Part shown: piece by piece, positions 1 through 11,291 of the stretch | How positions within the stretch are numbered: position 1 is the first letter of the stretch | Layout of the letters: each line of letters starts with the position of its first letter | From: Phragmites australis | Lineage: Eukaryota; Streptophyta; Magnoliopsida; Poales; Poaceae | Direction: 5' to 3' | Length of the DNA: 64,000 bases | NCBI RefSeq assembly: GCF_958298935.1 | Contig: NC_084941.1 | Coordinates: 18,946,001-19,010,000, forward strand | Position numbers and translations under genes: made by a program | Notes under the pieces: generated by a model | Told to the model about the DNA's origin: nothing | The model's input: only the letters and a program-made list of their open reading frames with translations | Databases searched by the model: none

Positions 1-1425
1 CCACTTGCACCGACATTTAATTGCCCATCACCTCGCGTCAGGTTAGTTACAGGGGGGGTGTCCTTTCTTCCCTGATATTGTCTCCAGGGACCTGCTGCAT
101 CTTTAGGCTTCGAAAGGCCCCACAGGCACCGGAGAGGTGGCCCGAAGGGGTCCGTAGCCTCTGGGGGCCAGGCCTCCTACTGAGGGTCCGGAGGCCGAAC
201 GCTGTGGAGGGACTTGCTGTTGCTTCATATCTTCAGAATGCCACGTACGTACCGAAGAGGTGGCCCGAATGGACCTGCAGCCTCCGGGAGTCGGGCCTCC
301 TGCTGAGGGTCCGGAGACTGAAGGCTCTGGAGGGACCTTTGATAGCAATTGTCAACCATTATTCTTAGGCTGGTCTATTTTCCCCCAACAAACACCATTG
401 TCAATCACTCCTCATATATGAACCAAGGCACATTTTAACTTGGTTTCTCAATCTGCCCCTTGATGAGTGCATTGACAACTTCATAAAGAACAAATAATTG
501 GTTTGAAGAAAACCCAAGAAGCTCATCCAAGAGCTCAAGAAAGAGTAGAAGAAGATGTCACTTGGCATAAGAAGATCACAAAAGCCCAAAAATCGCAATG
601 AAAACTCAAATGCTCACCCATGATGAATGCATATGTTCATTATAGCATATTTTCTCCCTTTTTCATTTATGCAGAATTCTTTGTGTATAGCCAATTTTCT
701 TCCCCTTTGGCAATGCAAACATAAAGGACAAAAGCACCATGCAATGCATGAACATGCAATCCTAATAAGCTTTCACAAGTATACCAGAAAGTATTTGCAA
801 GAGCTAGAAACTTCAAAGGGTTATGAAGAGGGGTATGAGGAGCTCTCAATTGCACAAATGCTTGAAAAGATACAGTTACACAAGAAAATGAAGGTAGACA
901 TGTTAAACTAAAGAATTGTTGGCTCATTTAGATTCACATAGCCAAATCATGTTAAATGAGATCACCATATAATCATCCACTTGTGCCAAAGCAATGCAAG
1001 CATTAAGAACTAGTTACCTTCAATCTCACACTAGGCAAACAAGCATTAAGAACAGAAAGCTTTACAAACACTCACATATGAAATCAAGACCTAGTTACAT
1101 CAAGTGATTAAAACAGAGTTATCATTTTGGCACATTGTTCATTATTATTCTTTTTATCCTTAAGTTGTCTCTTATCCAAACGAAGTGTCACATGACTGGG
1201 TGTGACAAATACCTCGAGGCTTCAAGACAACGTATTGTATCTCATTTGAGCATAAGAAACTTGATTGCTTAAGATGATTCAAATTTCACAAATTATCTAG
1301 TTTTCACTTAGATCAAGTCAAGTATTGTCTTTGCGACACAAGGAACACAAGTTCCCCTAAGGTTCTATCATAAGTTAAATATTTGACAAAGACAGAAAAT
1401 ATAGTGCAATGTTCCTCAATCCACT
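1..1425 (-). mobile_element. Copia A, 3' non-coding end (LTR part and 3' UTR)
   Basis: This stretch has no credible gene. Its order matches copia B on the same strand: about 403-480 resembles 59,785-59,860, and about 1,330-1,400 resembles 60,735-60,810. On the minus strand a purine run at 451-460 is followed by TTGAGAAACC, as at 59,831-59,843 in copia B, so I infer that bases 1 to about 450 are part of the 3' LTR and the rest is the long 3' UTR. The first ~385 bases differ from copia B and are GC-rich. The element continues beyond the window and resumes at 12,126, after the gypsy 1 insertion. The LTR boundary is an inference. Confidence 0.6.
129..341. repeat. Tandem repeat, two units of about 123 bp
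   Basis: A GC-rich unit beginning at 129 (ccggagaggtggcccgaa) recurs at 252 (ccgaagaggtggcccgaa). Both units carry the same later motif, cctcctnctgagggtccgga. They are about 85% alike by eye. The repeat lies in the part of copia A that I take to be LTR. Confidence 0.65.
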
Positions 1426-2349
1426 TGATGAGCCCATGGCTCCTTCGGATACTATCAATGCTGCCAATAATCCACAAATCATACAAGGTCCAATTACAAG
1501 AGCACATGCACGACAATTAGACCACCATGTGAACTCTTTTCTCGCTCTTCATGCTTCCTTGGATGGATTCCAACTAAATTCTTGTAATGTTTTATTGCTT
1601 AGGAAGATGGGAGAAGCACCACAACCTTACTCGGATGTCATCCCTCGAAGGCCAAGTCTACTCGGACTCGAGGCTGAGCTCTAGTCATGGTCGTGATCAA
1701 AGTCATTGTCGTGGTCGAGTCGCAGGACAACTCATCAGTAAAACATGCATAACTCTCTCATACGAAGTCTGTTTTAAGCAATCTTGGATATTCTGGAAAG
1801 ATTACGATGATCCCTTTACAAAGGATATGAGGTCTATCAAATATTCCTTATAGTACAGTCAGAGTTGAAGGAATAAGGTGCTACGCCACCGTTTTGGACC
1901 CTGTTGGGTCTTGTAATCGTGTTGGGGTCAGAGTCCATATTGTGCACACCTCTTTCCATGGTTGCACAACCCTAGGTCGACCTCCTCATGTACCCCTATA
2001 TATACACAGTAGCCATCATAGTTTAGGCTCAGGTTTTGCTTAGATTATTCGGTTTTATATAGTTCTATGCTTGTTCGGTTTGTGGAACCCCAACTGGAGT
2101 ACTTTATTAGTAATTAGCAATATTCAGATTGCATCTACTTGTTCTTGCTTGTGTTCTTGATTTTCTTGCAGGAAAAGCCTTTTTGGCAAGGTCAACCGCG
2201 TCTTGGCATGGTTGATAACTACGGAGTAGTGGTGTAGTGGTTTCGAGGGTTCTCGATCTGTTCTGGTCGAAGCCTTTGGATCATCAACATCGAAACTCCA
2301 CCAATCGACTTATGATATTACCTTCGGAAGAATGGGCAAATGCACATCA
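1426..2349 (+). repeat. Gypsy 1 5' LTR
   Basis: It starts TGATGAGCCC and ends CACATCA, directly before the primer-binding site. A TATA-like stretch (tatatatac) lies near 1,998-2,006. It is homologous to 11,201-12,125 and to both LTRs of gypsy 2. The first ~90 bases stay open in the integrase frame (see the integrase entry). Confidence 0.93.
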
Positions 2350-2351
2350 AG

Positions 2352-2363
2352 TTGTATTAGAGC
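2352..2363 (+). other. Gypsy 1 primer-binding site (initiator tRNA-Met)
   Basis: The sequence ttgtattagagc lies two bases after the LTR. It matches the usual plant primer site TGGTATCAGAGC, complementary to the 3' end of initiator tRNA-Met, at 10 of 12 positions. The equivalent site in gypsy 2 has one mismatch. Confidence 0.8.
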
Positions 2364-2654
2364 CTCGGTTGCCCGTTAGGTAATCTCAGTTATCCCCTTT
2401 GTTTCATCGTTTTCCATTACCTAGAGTCCAGAAAATTGCCCCACAAAAATATTTAGATCTTAGTTTTTCCGCTGTCCAAACCACTTTGAGCCTTCACAAT
2501 TTTGTTTTCAGTATTCGCATTGTTGAGTTTGAGTCCATCGTCGATGTCTTTGTTGCTGGTCGAGGCATAGTGATCTAGTTTCTAGTGTCGAGTCTTGCAG
2601 TTTAGTCATCATGTATCTCGGCATGCCCTTGTTTACTATAGCCGAGATTATGTC

Positions 2655-3095
2655 TCTAGTCGAGTCTGCCATCAACCCGTGTTCGACCACCAGTCGCTTA
2701 ACCATCTACTCGAGCTTGACCACTAGTCGAGTCGACCATCAAGTCATGTTTGACCAGTGGTCGCTTTAACCATCTACTCGAGTTCGACCACTAGTCGAGT
2801 CGACCATCAAGTCATATTCGACTACTAGTCGCTTCAACCATCTACTCGAGTTCGACTACTAGTCACTTAACCATCTACTCGAGCTCGACCACTAATTGAG
2901 TCGACCATCAAGTCGTGTTCGATCACTAGTCGCTTTAACCATCTACTCAAGTTTGACCACTAGTTGAGTTGACCATCAAGTAGTGTACGACCACTAGTCG
3001 CTTCAACCATCTACTCGAGTTCAACCACTAGTCGAGTCGACCATCTACTCGGGTTCGACCACTAGTCGCTTCAACCATCTACTAGGGTTCGATCA
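2655..3095 (+). repeat. 68-bp tandem array in the gypsy 1 leader
   Basis: Units run from catctactcgag to cgcttcaac, about 68 bp each, with one half-length unit near 2,838-2,870. Every unit holds variants of ccactagtcgagtcgacc, which is rich in short palindromes (actagt, gtcgac). The array begins at about 2,655, has regular units from 2,703, and is cut at 3,095 by the solo LTR. It continues briefly at 6,275-6,360. A related array sits in gypsy 2 at 18,271-18,545, so it belongs to the family and is not an accident of this copy. Confidence 0.9.
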
Positions 3096-6000
3096 TGTAA
3101 CCCCCTAATTCTTTTTCCAATTCTAAAATTTCTCAAAATTTGATAAGTTCAAAATGAGTTTAAATATTTTAAAAGAGAGAAATTCTATTTTATATGAAAG
3201 AAGATATAAATGACATAGGATATAAGTGATTATTTTGCATTCATGCTGAATTAGGCAAGTAGTGTTTTTATTTGATTTTTGATGAATTTATTCGAAGAGT
3301 TTTTGCCTGGATTTTGAATTCAAAAGAAAAAGAAAAAGATTAAAACTCTTCGTTGGCTGCTCTTTCCTTTTTCGGCCCAGCTCTTTCTCGGCCTCGGCCT
3401 AGCCACCGCCAACCTCCTCTCCCACCGGGGCCGCCTGCCTCGGCCCATCTCTGTGCGCCAGCCCACATGCCGAGCCGCTCACCGAGCCGCTGACATGTGG
3501 GTCCCGCATGTCAGGACCTTCTTCTTCCTCAGTCGGACTCTGACTCAGTCACGGGAACACGCTGGCGGCCGTCTTCCATTCGAATCCGACCACAAACCGA
3601 ACCCGAGAGCTTCTAGAAAGCCGCCAAATCAAATCCCCGGGATCTCCTCTATCTTTAGCCGGCCTTATCTCTAAGGAATTCGCGGAATCGAGCTCGGATA
3701 CAACTCCCTACCGCCGTGTCCGAGTTGATCTCGCTGCGCCGTCGCCCTGGACACCCCAAGCTGCCTATATAAGTAGAGCCTCCCTCCCCGAACGCATCTC
3801 AACCAGAAATTGCCAAAACCCGAGCCTTAGACGCCGAGTTCAGAGCTTGCCGAGCCGCCCTCGCCGCCGCTTCGACCGAGCTCGCCGCCACGCCATTCCA
3901 GAGCCTCGCAGCGCATCCCGAGTCCACCATCGCGAGTGCCTGCCACCACAGAAGCTTTTCCCGTCATCGTTTTGGTCTCTCCGCCGTCGGAGAGCCTTCT
4001 CCGACGAGTTCTCGAAGCAGCCGCCGCCCCCTTCCGTCGCCGACCACCTTCCCGTGCCGCGCCACCTTCGGTAAGCCCCAAAACGAGATCGCCGTTCCCT
4101 TCTCGTTGTGTTTCGCCGCTTGTCGTCGTGATCCGAGGCCGGAGACGAGGTTAGCGCTTGTCTTCGGCGAGAGCACCGCCACTTTCCTTCGGTCGTCGCC
4201 GTCCCGTTCCTCTCCGGCCACCCAAACCTTCCCCAGCCGTCGGATCCGAAGCCCTCGGCCCAGATTAGATCTGTTCTTACCCCTTCGGTCAACCAACCAG
4301 AAGCTGCCATGTGTTGCCACTTAACCCAGTCAGCAGCCATGCCATGTCACCCAGCCACCTCAGCCGCCTCCTCAACCTTTCTGCTGATGTGTCACCCATG
4401 TCACCATGCCACGTCAACCAGAGCTACCCAGTCAGTAATTCAAGCCTTTTTCGGTATAAAAATAAATCTGATAATTCCTTTAATTGGTAATTTTGCAATT
4501 TAGCCCCTGAACTTTTCTAAAATAACAAAAAGAGCCCTGTCTTTTTGCAATTAGGACCCTATACTTTTTCATAATTACATTTAGGTCCCTCTATTTTTAC
4601 AAAAAGGTCCCTGAACTTTCTGTTAATTCAATATAAGCCTTTTTCTTTTTCCAGATTTGACTCTAGACTTGTTTTAGCCCTAACTTTTTCATCGTAGCTC
4701 CGATTTAAGCGATTCTTGCGCCGATGGATTCGTTTTTCAGTGTTCTTTCTTTTTAGCTAGTTTTTATCCCATTGTTCTTTTGTTTTGTGCTATGTTCTAG
4801 TGTATCTTGTTTGTTTGTTTGCCGGTGATTGTGCGATTAGCCGATAACGTTCCGGATCAATTTGAAGAACATCAAGACCAGGAGCAAGAATACACTAAGC
4901 AACAGCAAGGAGAAGGCAAGTGTCCTTGATCATATTGAACCTACGTTTTTAAATGTTTTGTTTTACAAAACTGCATGCATTGTTTGTCAATATGATGGGT
5001 AGTCACCTATGTTAGGGTTTTTTCCAAGATATTCCCTTATCATCCCTTGGAACCTACATGGTTTATGGTTAGGAGTCTTTTATGGGTAGATTGCTTAGCC
5101 TTGCTTTTGGGAGATTGAGAAGTGTAATAATTTTGACTAATGAACATATGCAGTAATGATGGTTAATATGATGATGTTTTAGCAGCATGGAACCTTAGGT
5201 CTTGAGCATAGGGATGTTGGTGATAGTTGTCATGGTTATGACGTTGGATTAGTGTTTGCTCAAGTGACCTAAGTAAGGACCGGTTCGTGGAGCGACAACC
5301 CAAGAAGTAACGTACCAACCACGAGGCTGATATGGGTAAGACGTGACATACTGATTAGAGTCTGTCTAGTGTGCGTTGGGTCAGCACAAAAGGGGGCTTT
5401 TGGGTAGGAGCTTTGCTTGCGTAAAGCCTGGCGATGAAACTTAGTGGGCAGACACACACTGGATTAGTCTCTGGTTAGTGGAAAGTGTCATACAGTGATT
5501 CTTGGTGGCACACCACCGGCGTGTGTTAAGTGTCTTGCAAACACGGCAACATGGAATTCACTGACTCATGGGTAAAGTTGGATAACCTCTGCAGAGTGTA
5601 AAACTGTTATAACAGCCGTGCCCACGGATATGATAGACTTGAATCCTCACATGATTAGAGGGTGGATGGTTTTGGTTTTGGTATAGGGAGTACTAGATGG
5701 TGTGGTTCTGGTCTTAGTACAGGGAGTACTAGACGATTGTGGTATGCAGGGTAGGGAACGTTGTATGCTAGATGATGGATTGTTGGGTTACATTCATTTA
5801 ATACTTGTCTAATGCTTTTGAGTCCAAATGTGTTTTCATTGCTCGCATTTACACAAATAATACCTTGTGTCAGCCTATTCTTGATATAAGCTTGCATGTC
5901 ATTATTTTCCCACACTTGCTGAGTACATTATGTGCTCACCCTTGCTTTCTCCTACAAAAACATATGCTGCTCAGTGGAAGACTTTGAGGATTTCCAAGAC

Positions 6001-6269
6001 GACGACCTGGTGTTCTAAGGAGCGTGTCTTCCAGTCGGTGCCTGTAGAGTATTGGTTGCCAATGCTTTCATCCCGCTGCCGTCGTTTAGATGATGTCGTT
6101 TAGGTTAATTTTGAGGTTGCTTAGGTGAAGTCTTTTATTGTAAGAAGTGAACGTTTAATTAAATAAAGTATTGCTTTTGTTACTTCACCTATGACGTCCT
6201 TATGTGTGTTAAACTTCCTGGGCACACATAAGCCGCACTTGGTTTTGGCCATTAAAACCGGGTGTGACA
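3096..6269 (+). mobile_element. Solo LTR of a large-LTR gypsy element (Del/Tekay-like)
   Basis: The insertion starts TGTAACCCCC and ends GGGTGTGACA, so the ends are near-inverted repeats with TG...CA. It is flanked by the perfect target duplication GATCA at 3,091-3,095 and 6,270-6,274. It has no gag or pol reading frame and no internal direct repeat, so it is a single ~3.17-kb LTR left by recombination between two LTRs. A GC-rich part (3,360-4,300) carries a TATA box. The open frames on both strands there, up to 166 codons, are GC-driven and mutually overlapping, and I do not call them genes. Its last ~900 bp are homologous to the reversed fragment at 28,741-29,668. The clade name is from end sequence and size only. 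Confidence 0.87.
3766..3773 (+). promoter_or_regulatory. TATA box of the solo LTR
   Basis: TATATAAG sits in a GC-rich stretch, followed by a pyrimidine/A-rich likely start region about 30 bp on. This is the expected U3/R layout of a plant LTR promoter. A solo LTR can keep promoter activity, but nothing here shows that it does. Confidence 0.6.
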
Positions 6270-6274
6270 GATCA

Positions 6275-7113
6275 CTAGTCATTTTTGACCACTTCTTTGG
6301 ATTTGACCACTAGTTGGATTCGACAATCCTTTTGGTTTCGACTATCCATTTGATTTTGCCTCCACATTCCAGTCAAGTATATATGTTTTTGGCTACTCCC
6401 GGACACCCCCATACACCCTTCATATCGAGCATTGTCCAACAAAGTTCGAGTAGCAATCCATAGCCGAAAGAGAGGTAGCCAAAGTTCAGAGAGAGAGAGA
6501 CCCACGCACTATCCATTACCTTTATACCCCTGCTCTCCGAAATTTTTTTGTGACCCACGTACCTCACTGGTCTTAGTAAAGGCAGTTGAAGAGTTTTTAA
6601 GTTTGTGTCACATTCGTAGAAAAAGAAAGAAAAGCAAACAAGAAGCAAAAAGTGAAAAAAAGAAGAATCAAAGCGTGCAAAAAAGAGAGAGAATTAAAAA
6701 AAGAGATTCAGTTTGCATTGCGAATTTTATTCCATTGTGCTTGTGTCTGTTATAGTTTTTGGCTTGCTTGAGCTAGTTCTAGGAACATGTTCGGGCCAGC
6801 AACTGTGATCAGTACTGTGGACTTTTATTCAGCTTTACTAATCTGATTTCAATTATTTCCATTCCTTGCTACTAAATATTGCTTGTCCTAGCTACACCTT
6901 CTCTCGATCAGAATGGTTTCTCCCCCTTCAACTACCTCACTCGCACCTGATAAGGTATCACGAACCAGCCACCGGTTGTCCCAACTGCAGTGATTGGTAA
7001 GAACACTTGCGAGAGTATGGTTAGTTACTTGCGAGTGTGGGACTCCACCTCCACCACCTAGTAGTCGATAGGGATAATTTATCTTTCTTTTTTTTTTCTA
7101 TCTTTGACTAACT
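6275..7113 (+). other. Gypsy 1 leader, right part
   Basis: This resumes the leader after the solo LTR. It holds the end of the 68-bp array to about 6,360. Then come an AG-rich run near 6,488-6,502 and an A-rich stretch (6,615-6,705), followed by sequence also seen in gypsy 2 (18,590-19,282). No gene is supported. It ends at the gag start codon at 7,114. Confidence 0.8.
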
Positions 7114-8580
7114 ATGGTAGGAGAAGCATCGGATGCACAAGAGTGTGTTTTGAGGGAAGAACTCACAATGGTGTTGCATGATCATCGACAAGCTATTATT
7201 GACGACTTCAATAAGAAGCTTGCGGAGACAAACGCTACATTGTAATGACTTAATGATAGTATTGCCATGCTTAATACACGCTTTGATAGAGTGGTTAATC
7301 AGCCACCAAACCATGGGCGTGTGGATCCTCGTAGCGCAGACCATGAGCAAGAAGAGTCTGTCGCAGATGATGAATTTTTAGGCAAGAACGAGGCGCCTTT
7401 GATGCATGACAATGGGACAATTTAAACTTCAACCGTCAAAGTATGAGAGGTAATAATTTTCAGCAACATAACCTACGTGTTATGATGATCCATTTGCTAA
7501 GGTTAAGTTTACCATACCATCTTTGGTGGGTGCTTATGATGCTGAAAAGTATTTAGATTGAGAGATGACGGCTGAACAGAAGTTTAATGCTTATTTGGTT
7601 CCTGAAGTGCATAGAGTTAGGCAAGCCACTAGTGAATTTATAGAATTTGCAATTATCTGGTGGAATATAATATTCATCGATGGATTAACACCTACCACAT
7701 GGAATGCTTTAAAAGTTGCCATGCGTAACAGATTTGTTCCACCCTCTTTTAAAGGTGATTTGCGTAAGAAATTGCAACATTTAGACCAAAAGGTGACAGA
7801 TCCGTAGAAGAATATTATCAAGAGCTACAAATTAGTATGTTGCGTTGTCATATTACTGAGGATGAAGAGGCTGCAATGACACGCTTTTATGGAGGGTTAA
7901 GGCAAGAAATTCAGGATATAGTTGATTACAAAGAATACAATAGTGTTCCTAGATTATTCCAACTTGCATATCTGGTAGAAAAAGAATTACAGGGATGGCA
8001 ACAGAGGTCAAGGAGCAATTTTGGAAGCACGACCACTTCAAAATCAACACCGGGACAAGTCAAAATAGCCCCATAGCCCCACATTCAGCTACATGGTCTG
8101 TTGCCCCCTTCTTGAGTAGGGCGCGTTCAACAGTACCTTCGACACCGTCGCACGCTCCTGAGGTAAGAAAATCTGTAAGTGTATATGGTCCAGCCAAGAG
8201 CTCTTCTTTGGTTGCTTCTACAGGCTGATCAACAGGGATTGTATGCCACTGATGCAATGGAATGGGCCACATCATGAAGGATTTCCAAGTCAGTGAGTGT
8301 ATATTGTAACAAAAGATGGTGGATATGTAAGTGCTAGTGATGTTGAGGATGAATATGATCTTGCAGCTAACAATGTAGGTGATGAGGATGGTCGTGAGAC
8401 GGATATCGACCATGAGGAAGTGTTCGATGCCACTGCCACAGAGGAATCTGACTCTCTTTGTGCAGCGAGTGTTAAGCACTCAAATGGAGCAAGCAGAATA
8501 GCTACAACGCCACAATTTATTTAAGATATTTCTCATAGTCAAGGATTATCGTGTTTGAGTCATTATTGACGGAGCAAGCT
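7114..8580 (+). pseudogene. gag: Gypsy 1 gag and protease remnant
   Basis: The reading frame starts MVGEASDAQE at 7,114, the same start as gypsy 2 (19,283). Gag would form the particle and bind the RNA. The retrotransposon gag domain spans about 7,490-8,060, with the recognisable stretches WWN, TTWNAL and FVPPSF. A degenerate zinc knuckle lies near 8,236-8,272: CH-x-C-x2-MGH is visible but the last cysteine is lost. Then comes an acidic linker and the protease core IIDGASYDNL at about 8,562. Broken by stops at about 7,243 and 7,558 and by frameshifts near 7,380, 7,480, 7,790 and 8,060. Compared with gypsy 2, about 600 bp are missing right after the protease core, so most of the protease is gone. 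Confidence 0.85.
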
Positions 8581-9827
8581 ATGACAACTTGGAGTTTGTG
8601 GATGTATTTCCAGCTGAGGTACCCCCGGGATTACCACCTATTCGAGGGATTGAACATCAAATTGATTTGATTCCGGGAGCAACTTTGCCAAACGGTGCTG
8701 CATACAGGACCAATCCGCAATAGACTAAGGAAATTTAGCGACAAGTCCAAGACCTTTTGGACTACGGGTATGTATGAGAAAGTCTTAGCCTTTGTGCTGT
8801 TCATGTTCTTTTGGTTCCTAAGAAACACGGTAGTTGGCGTATGTGTGTTGATTGTAGAGCTATCAATAATATTACTATAAGATATTATCACCCTATCCCT
8901 AGGTTAGATGATATGTTTGATAAGTTGACTGGTTCTATAATTTTCACTCAAATTGACTTGCAAAGTGGATACCACCAAATTATAATGAAACATGGAGATG
9001 AATGGGAGACTGCATTTAAAACTAAGTTTGATTTGTATGAGTGGTTAGTAATGGCTTTTGGGTTAACTAATGCACCTAGTACTTTCAAGCGATTGATGAA
9101 TGAAGTTTTACGTGCTTTCATTTGGAGATTTGTGGTGGTTTACTTTGATGACATCTTGATTTACAGTAAGTCATATGAACTACATTTTGATCACCAATGT
9201 CCTGTTTTAAACGCTTTGAGAGATGCACGTTTGTTTGGTAACATTGAAAAGTGCACCTTTTGTACGGATAGAGTATCTTTTCTTGGCTATGTTGTTACTC
9301 CACAGGGAATAGAGGTGGATGAAACAAAAATCAAAGCCATAAAAAGTTGGTCAACTCCTAAGACTGTTACACAAGTGAGAAGCTTTTATGGTCTTGTGGG
9401 GGTTTCTATCGGCGATTTGTGCGGGATTTCAGTACCATTGCCACTCCATTAAACGAGTTGAAAAATAAAGGAGTAGTTTTTAAATAGGGACCTACACAAG
9501 AACAAGCATTGAAGTTATTGAAAGAGAAGCTCACCGATGCTCCATTGCTCCAACTCCCTGATTTTGGTAAGACCTTTGAACTGGAATGTGATGCTAGTGG
9601 GATTGGAATTGGAGGTGTGCTAATTCAAGAAGGTAAACCTGTTGCTTATTTCAGTGAGAAATTAAGTAGGCCAAGTCTGAATTATTCCACTAATGATAAA
9701 GAATTGTATGCTTTAGTTCATGTGCTTGAAACTTGGCAACATTATCTGTGGCCCAAATAATTTGTTATACATTCTGATCATGAATTGCTAAAACATATTA
9801 CAAGTTAAGCTAAACTGAATAAACGAC
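8581..9827 (+). pseudogene. pol: Gypsy 1 reverse transcriptase and RNase H
   Basis: The RT domain (about 8,590-9,330) shows [37 protein letters not shown] and the catalytic YFDDILIYS near 9,140. It also has FLGY and the connection region. RNase H (about 9,500-9,830) shows the first catalytic Asp in [15 protein letters not shown] and [10 protein letters not shown]. The reading frame is broken by stops near 8,720 and 8,750, by a frameshift near 9,400, and by stops near 9,485 and 9,758. The RT catalytic aspartates are intact. This enzyme would copy the element's RNA to DNA in the particle. It cannot be made whole from this copy. Confidence 0.92.
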
Positions 9828-11291
9828 ATGCAAAAAAGGGTAGAATTTATTGAGCCTTTTCCATATGTCATAAAACACAAGAAAGGAAAGGACAATGTGA
9901 TTGTTGATGTGTTTTCTAAGCGTTATACCATGTTTTCTCAACTTGATCATAAGATTTTTGGTTTAGAGACTATTAAGGACTTATATGCTACTGATTCAGA
10001 CTTTAAAGAAGTGCTTGAACATTATAAAGAAGGAAAAACATGGAATAAACATGTGTTTAATGATGGATTACTCTATCGTGCTAACAAGCTATGCATTCCA
10101 GCTAGCTTCGTTCATCTTTTGTGGTTGCAGGAGGCGCATGGAGGAGTATTGATGGCACATTTTGGAGCAAAGAAGACTAAAGATATGCTGGCTCATTTCT
10201 TTTAGCCAAAGATGAGACATGACGTCGAGCACTATGTGTCATATTGCACCACTTGTAATAAAGCTATGTCTCGTTTAAATCCACATGGTCTTTACATGCC
10301 TCTTCCCGTTCCTAGTGCATCTTGGGAGGATATTTCGATGGATTTTTTTTAGGATTTACTAGGAAAAAGAGAGAGAGGGATAGCATATTTGTAATTGTGG
10401 ATCTTTTTTCTAAAATGGCATATTTTATACCTTGGTATAAGAGTGATGATGCTACAAACATAGCTGATTTATTTTTCAGGGAAATCGTTCGACTATATGA
10501 AGTGCCTAATACTATTGTCTCGGATCATGACACAAAATTTTTGAGTCACTTTTGGAGATCACTTTGGAACAATTGGGGATGAAGCTGCTATTTTCTACTA
10601 CGTGTCATCCCCAAACTGATGGTCAAACAGAGGTTGTCAACTATACATTATCGACCATGTTACGAGCAGTTCTAAAGAAGAATTTGAGGATATGGGAAGA
10701 ATGTTTACCACATATTGAATTTGCTTAGAATAGGTCAGTACACTCCACCACCAAGGTAAGTCCGTTCTAGGTAGTATATGGATTTAATCCCCGTGCTCCT
10801 ATTGATTTACTACCTTTGCCTACTTTTGAAAGACTTAATTTAGATGCTAAGAAACGTGCTGAATTTATTCTTAAGTTGCATAACCACTAAAAAAACATAG
10901 AGAGGATGACTGAAAAGTATAGGATTGCTGGAAGTAAAGTTCGAAAGGAAATAAAATTTGAATCGGGTGATTTGGTTTGGTTGAGGAAGGATAGTTTCCA
11001 GAACTAAAAAAGTCAAAATTGATGTCGAGAGCTGATGGACCATTTAAGATAATTGAGAAAATCAATGACAATGCACACAAATTGGATCTACCTATAGATT
11101 TTGGGGTTAGTTCCACATTTAACATTTCAAATCTGAAGCTCTACTTGGGAGAAGAAGAAGAGCTTGAGTCGAGAACGACTGCAATTCAAGAGGGGGAGGA
11201 TGATGAGCCCATGGCTCCTTCGGATACTATCAATACTGCCAATAACACTCAAATCATACAAGATCTAATTACAAGAGCACGTGCACGATAA
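9828..11291 (+). pseudogene. pol: Gypsy 1 integrase
   Basis: The zinc-binding HHCC module spans 10,110-10,260 (EAHGG..H..C-x2-C). The catalytic core then shows the Asp in [11 protein letters not shown] (10,392 on) and the Asp in [14 protein letters not shown]. The third acidic residue is expected just after the conserved [13 protein letters not shown] motif near 10,600-10,635. Stops lie at 10,204, 10,353, 10,581 and about 10,730. The C-terminal part (about 10,780-11,180) has DGPFKIIEKIND and FNISNLKLYLGEEEELESRT, typical of gypsy integrase tails. The frame then runs through the polypurine tract into the 3' LTR as far as the stop at 11,291, ending in a TRARAR motif. Confidence 0.9.
11190..11200 (+). 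other. Gypsy 1 polypurine tract
   Basis: The run gagggggagga sits immediately before the 3' LTR (TGATGAGCCC) and would prime plus-strand DNA synthesis. The same tract precedes the gypsy 2 3' LTR at 23,944-23,954. It lies inside the integrase reading frame. Confidence 0.85.

Noticed and set aside
2655..3095. Possible CRISPR-like array
   Set aside because: Units are contiguous 68-bp tandem copies with no unique spacers, in a plant retrotransposon leader.
3840..4340. 166-codon minus-strand frame and several overlapping frames
   Set aside because: They lie in the GC-rich part of the solo LTR, open in many frames at once and rich in Arg/Gly, with no domain.
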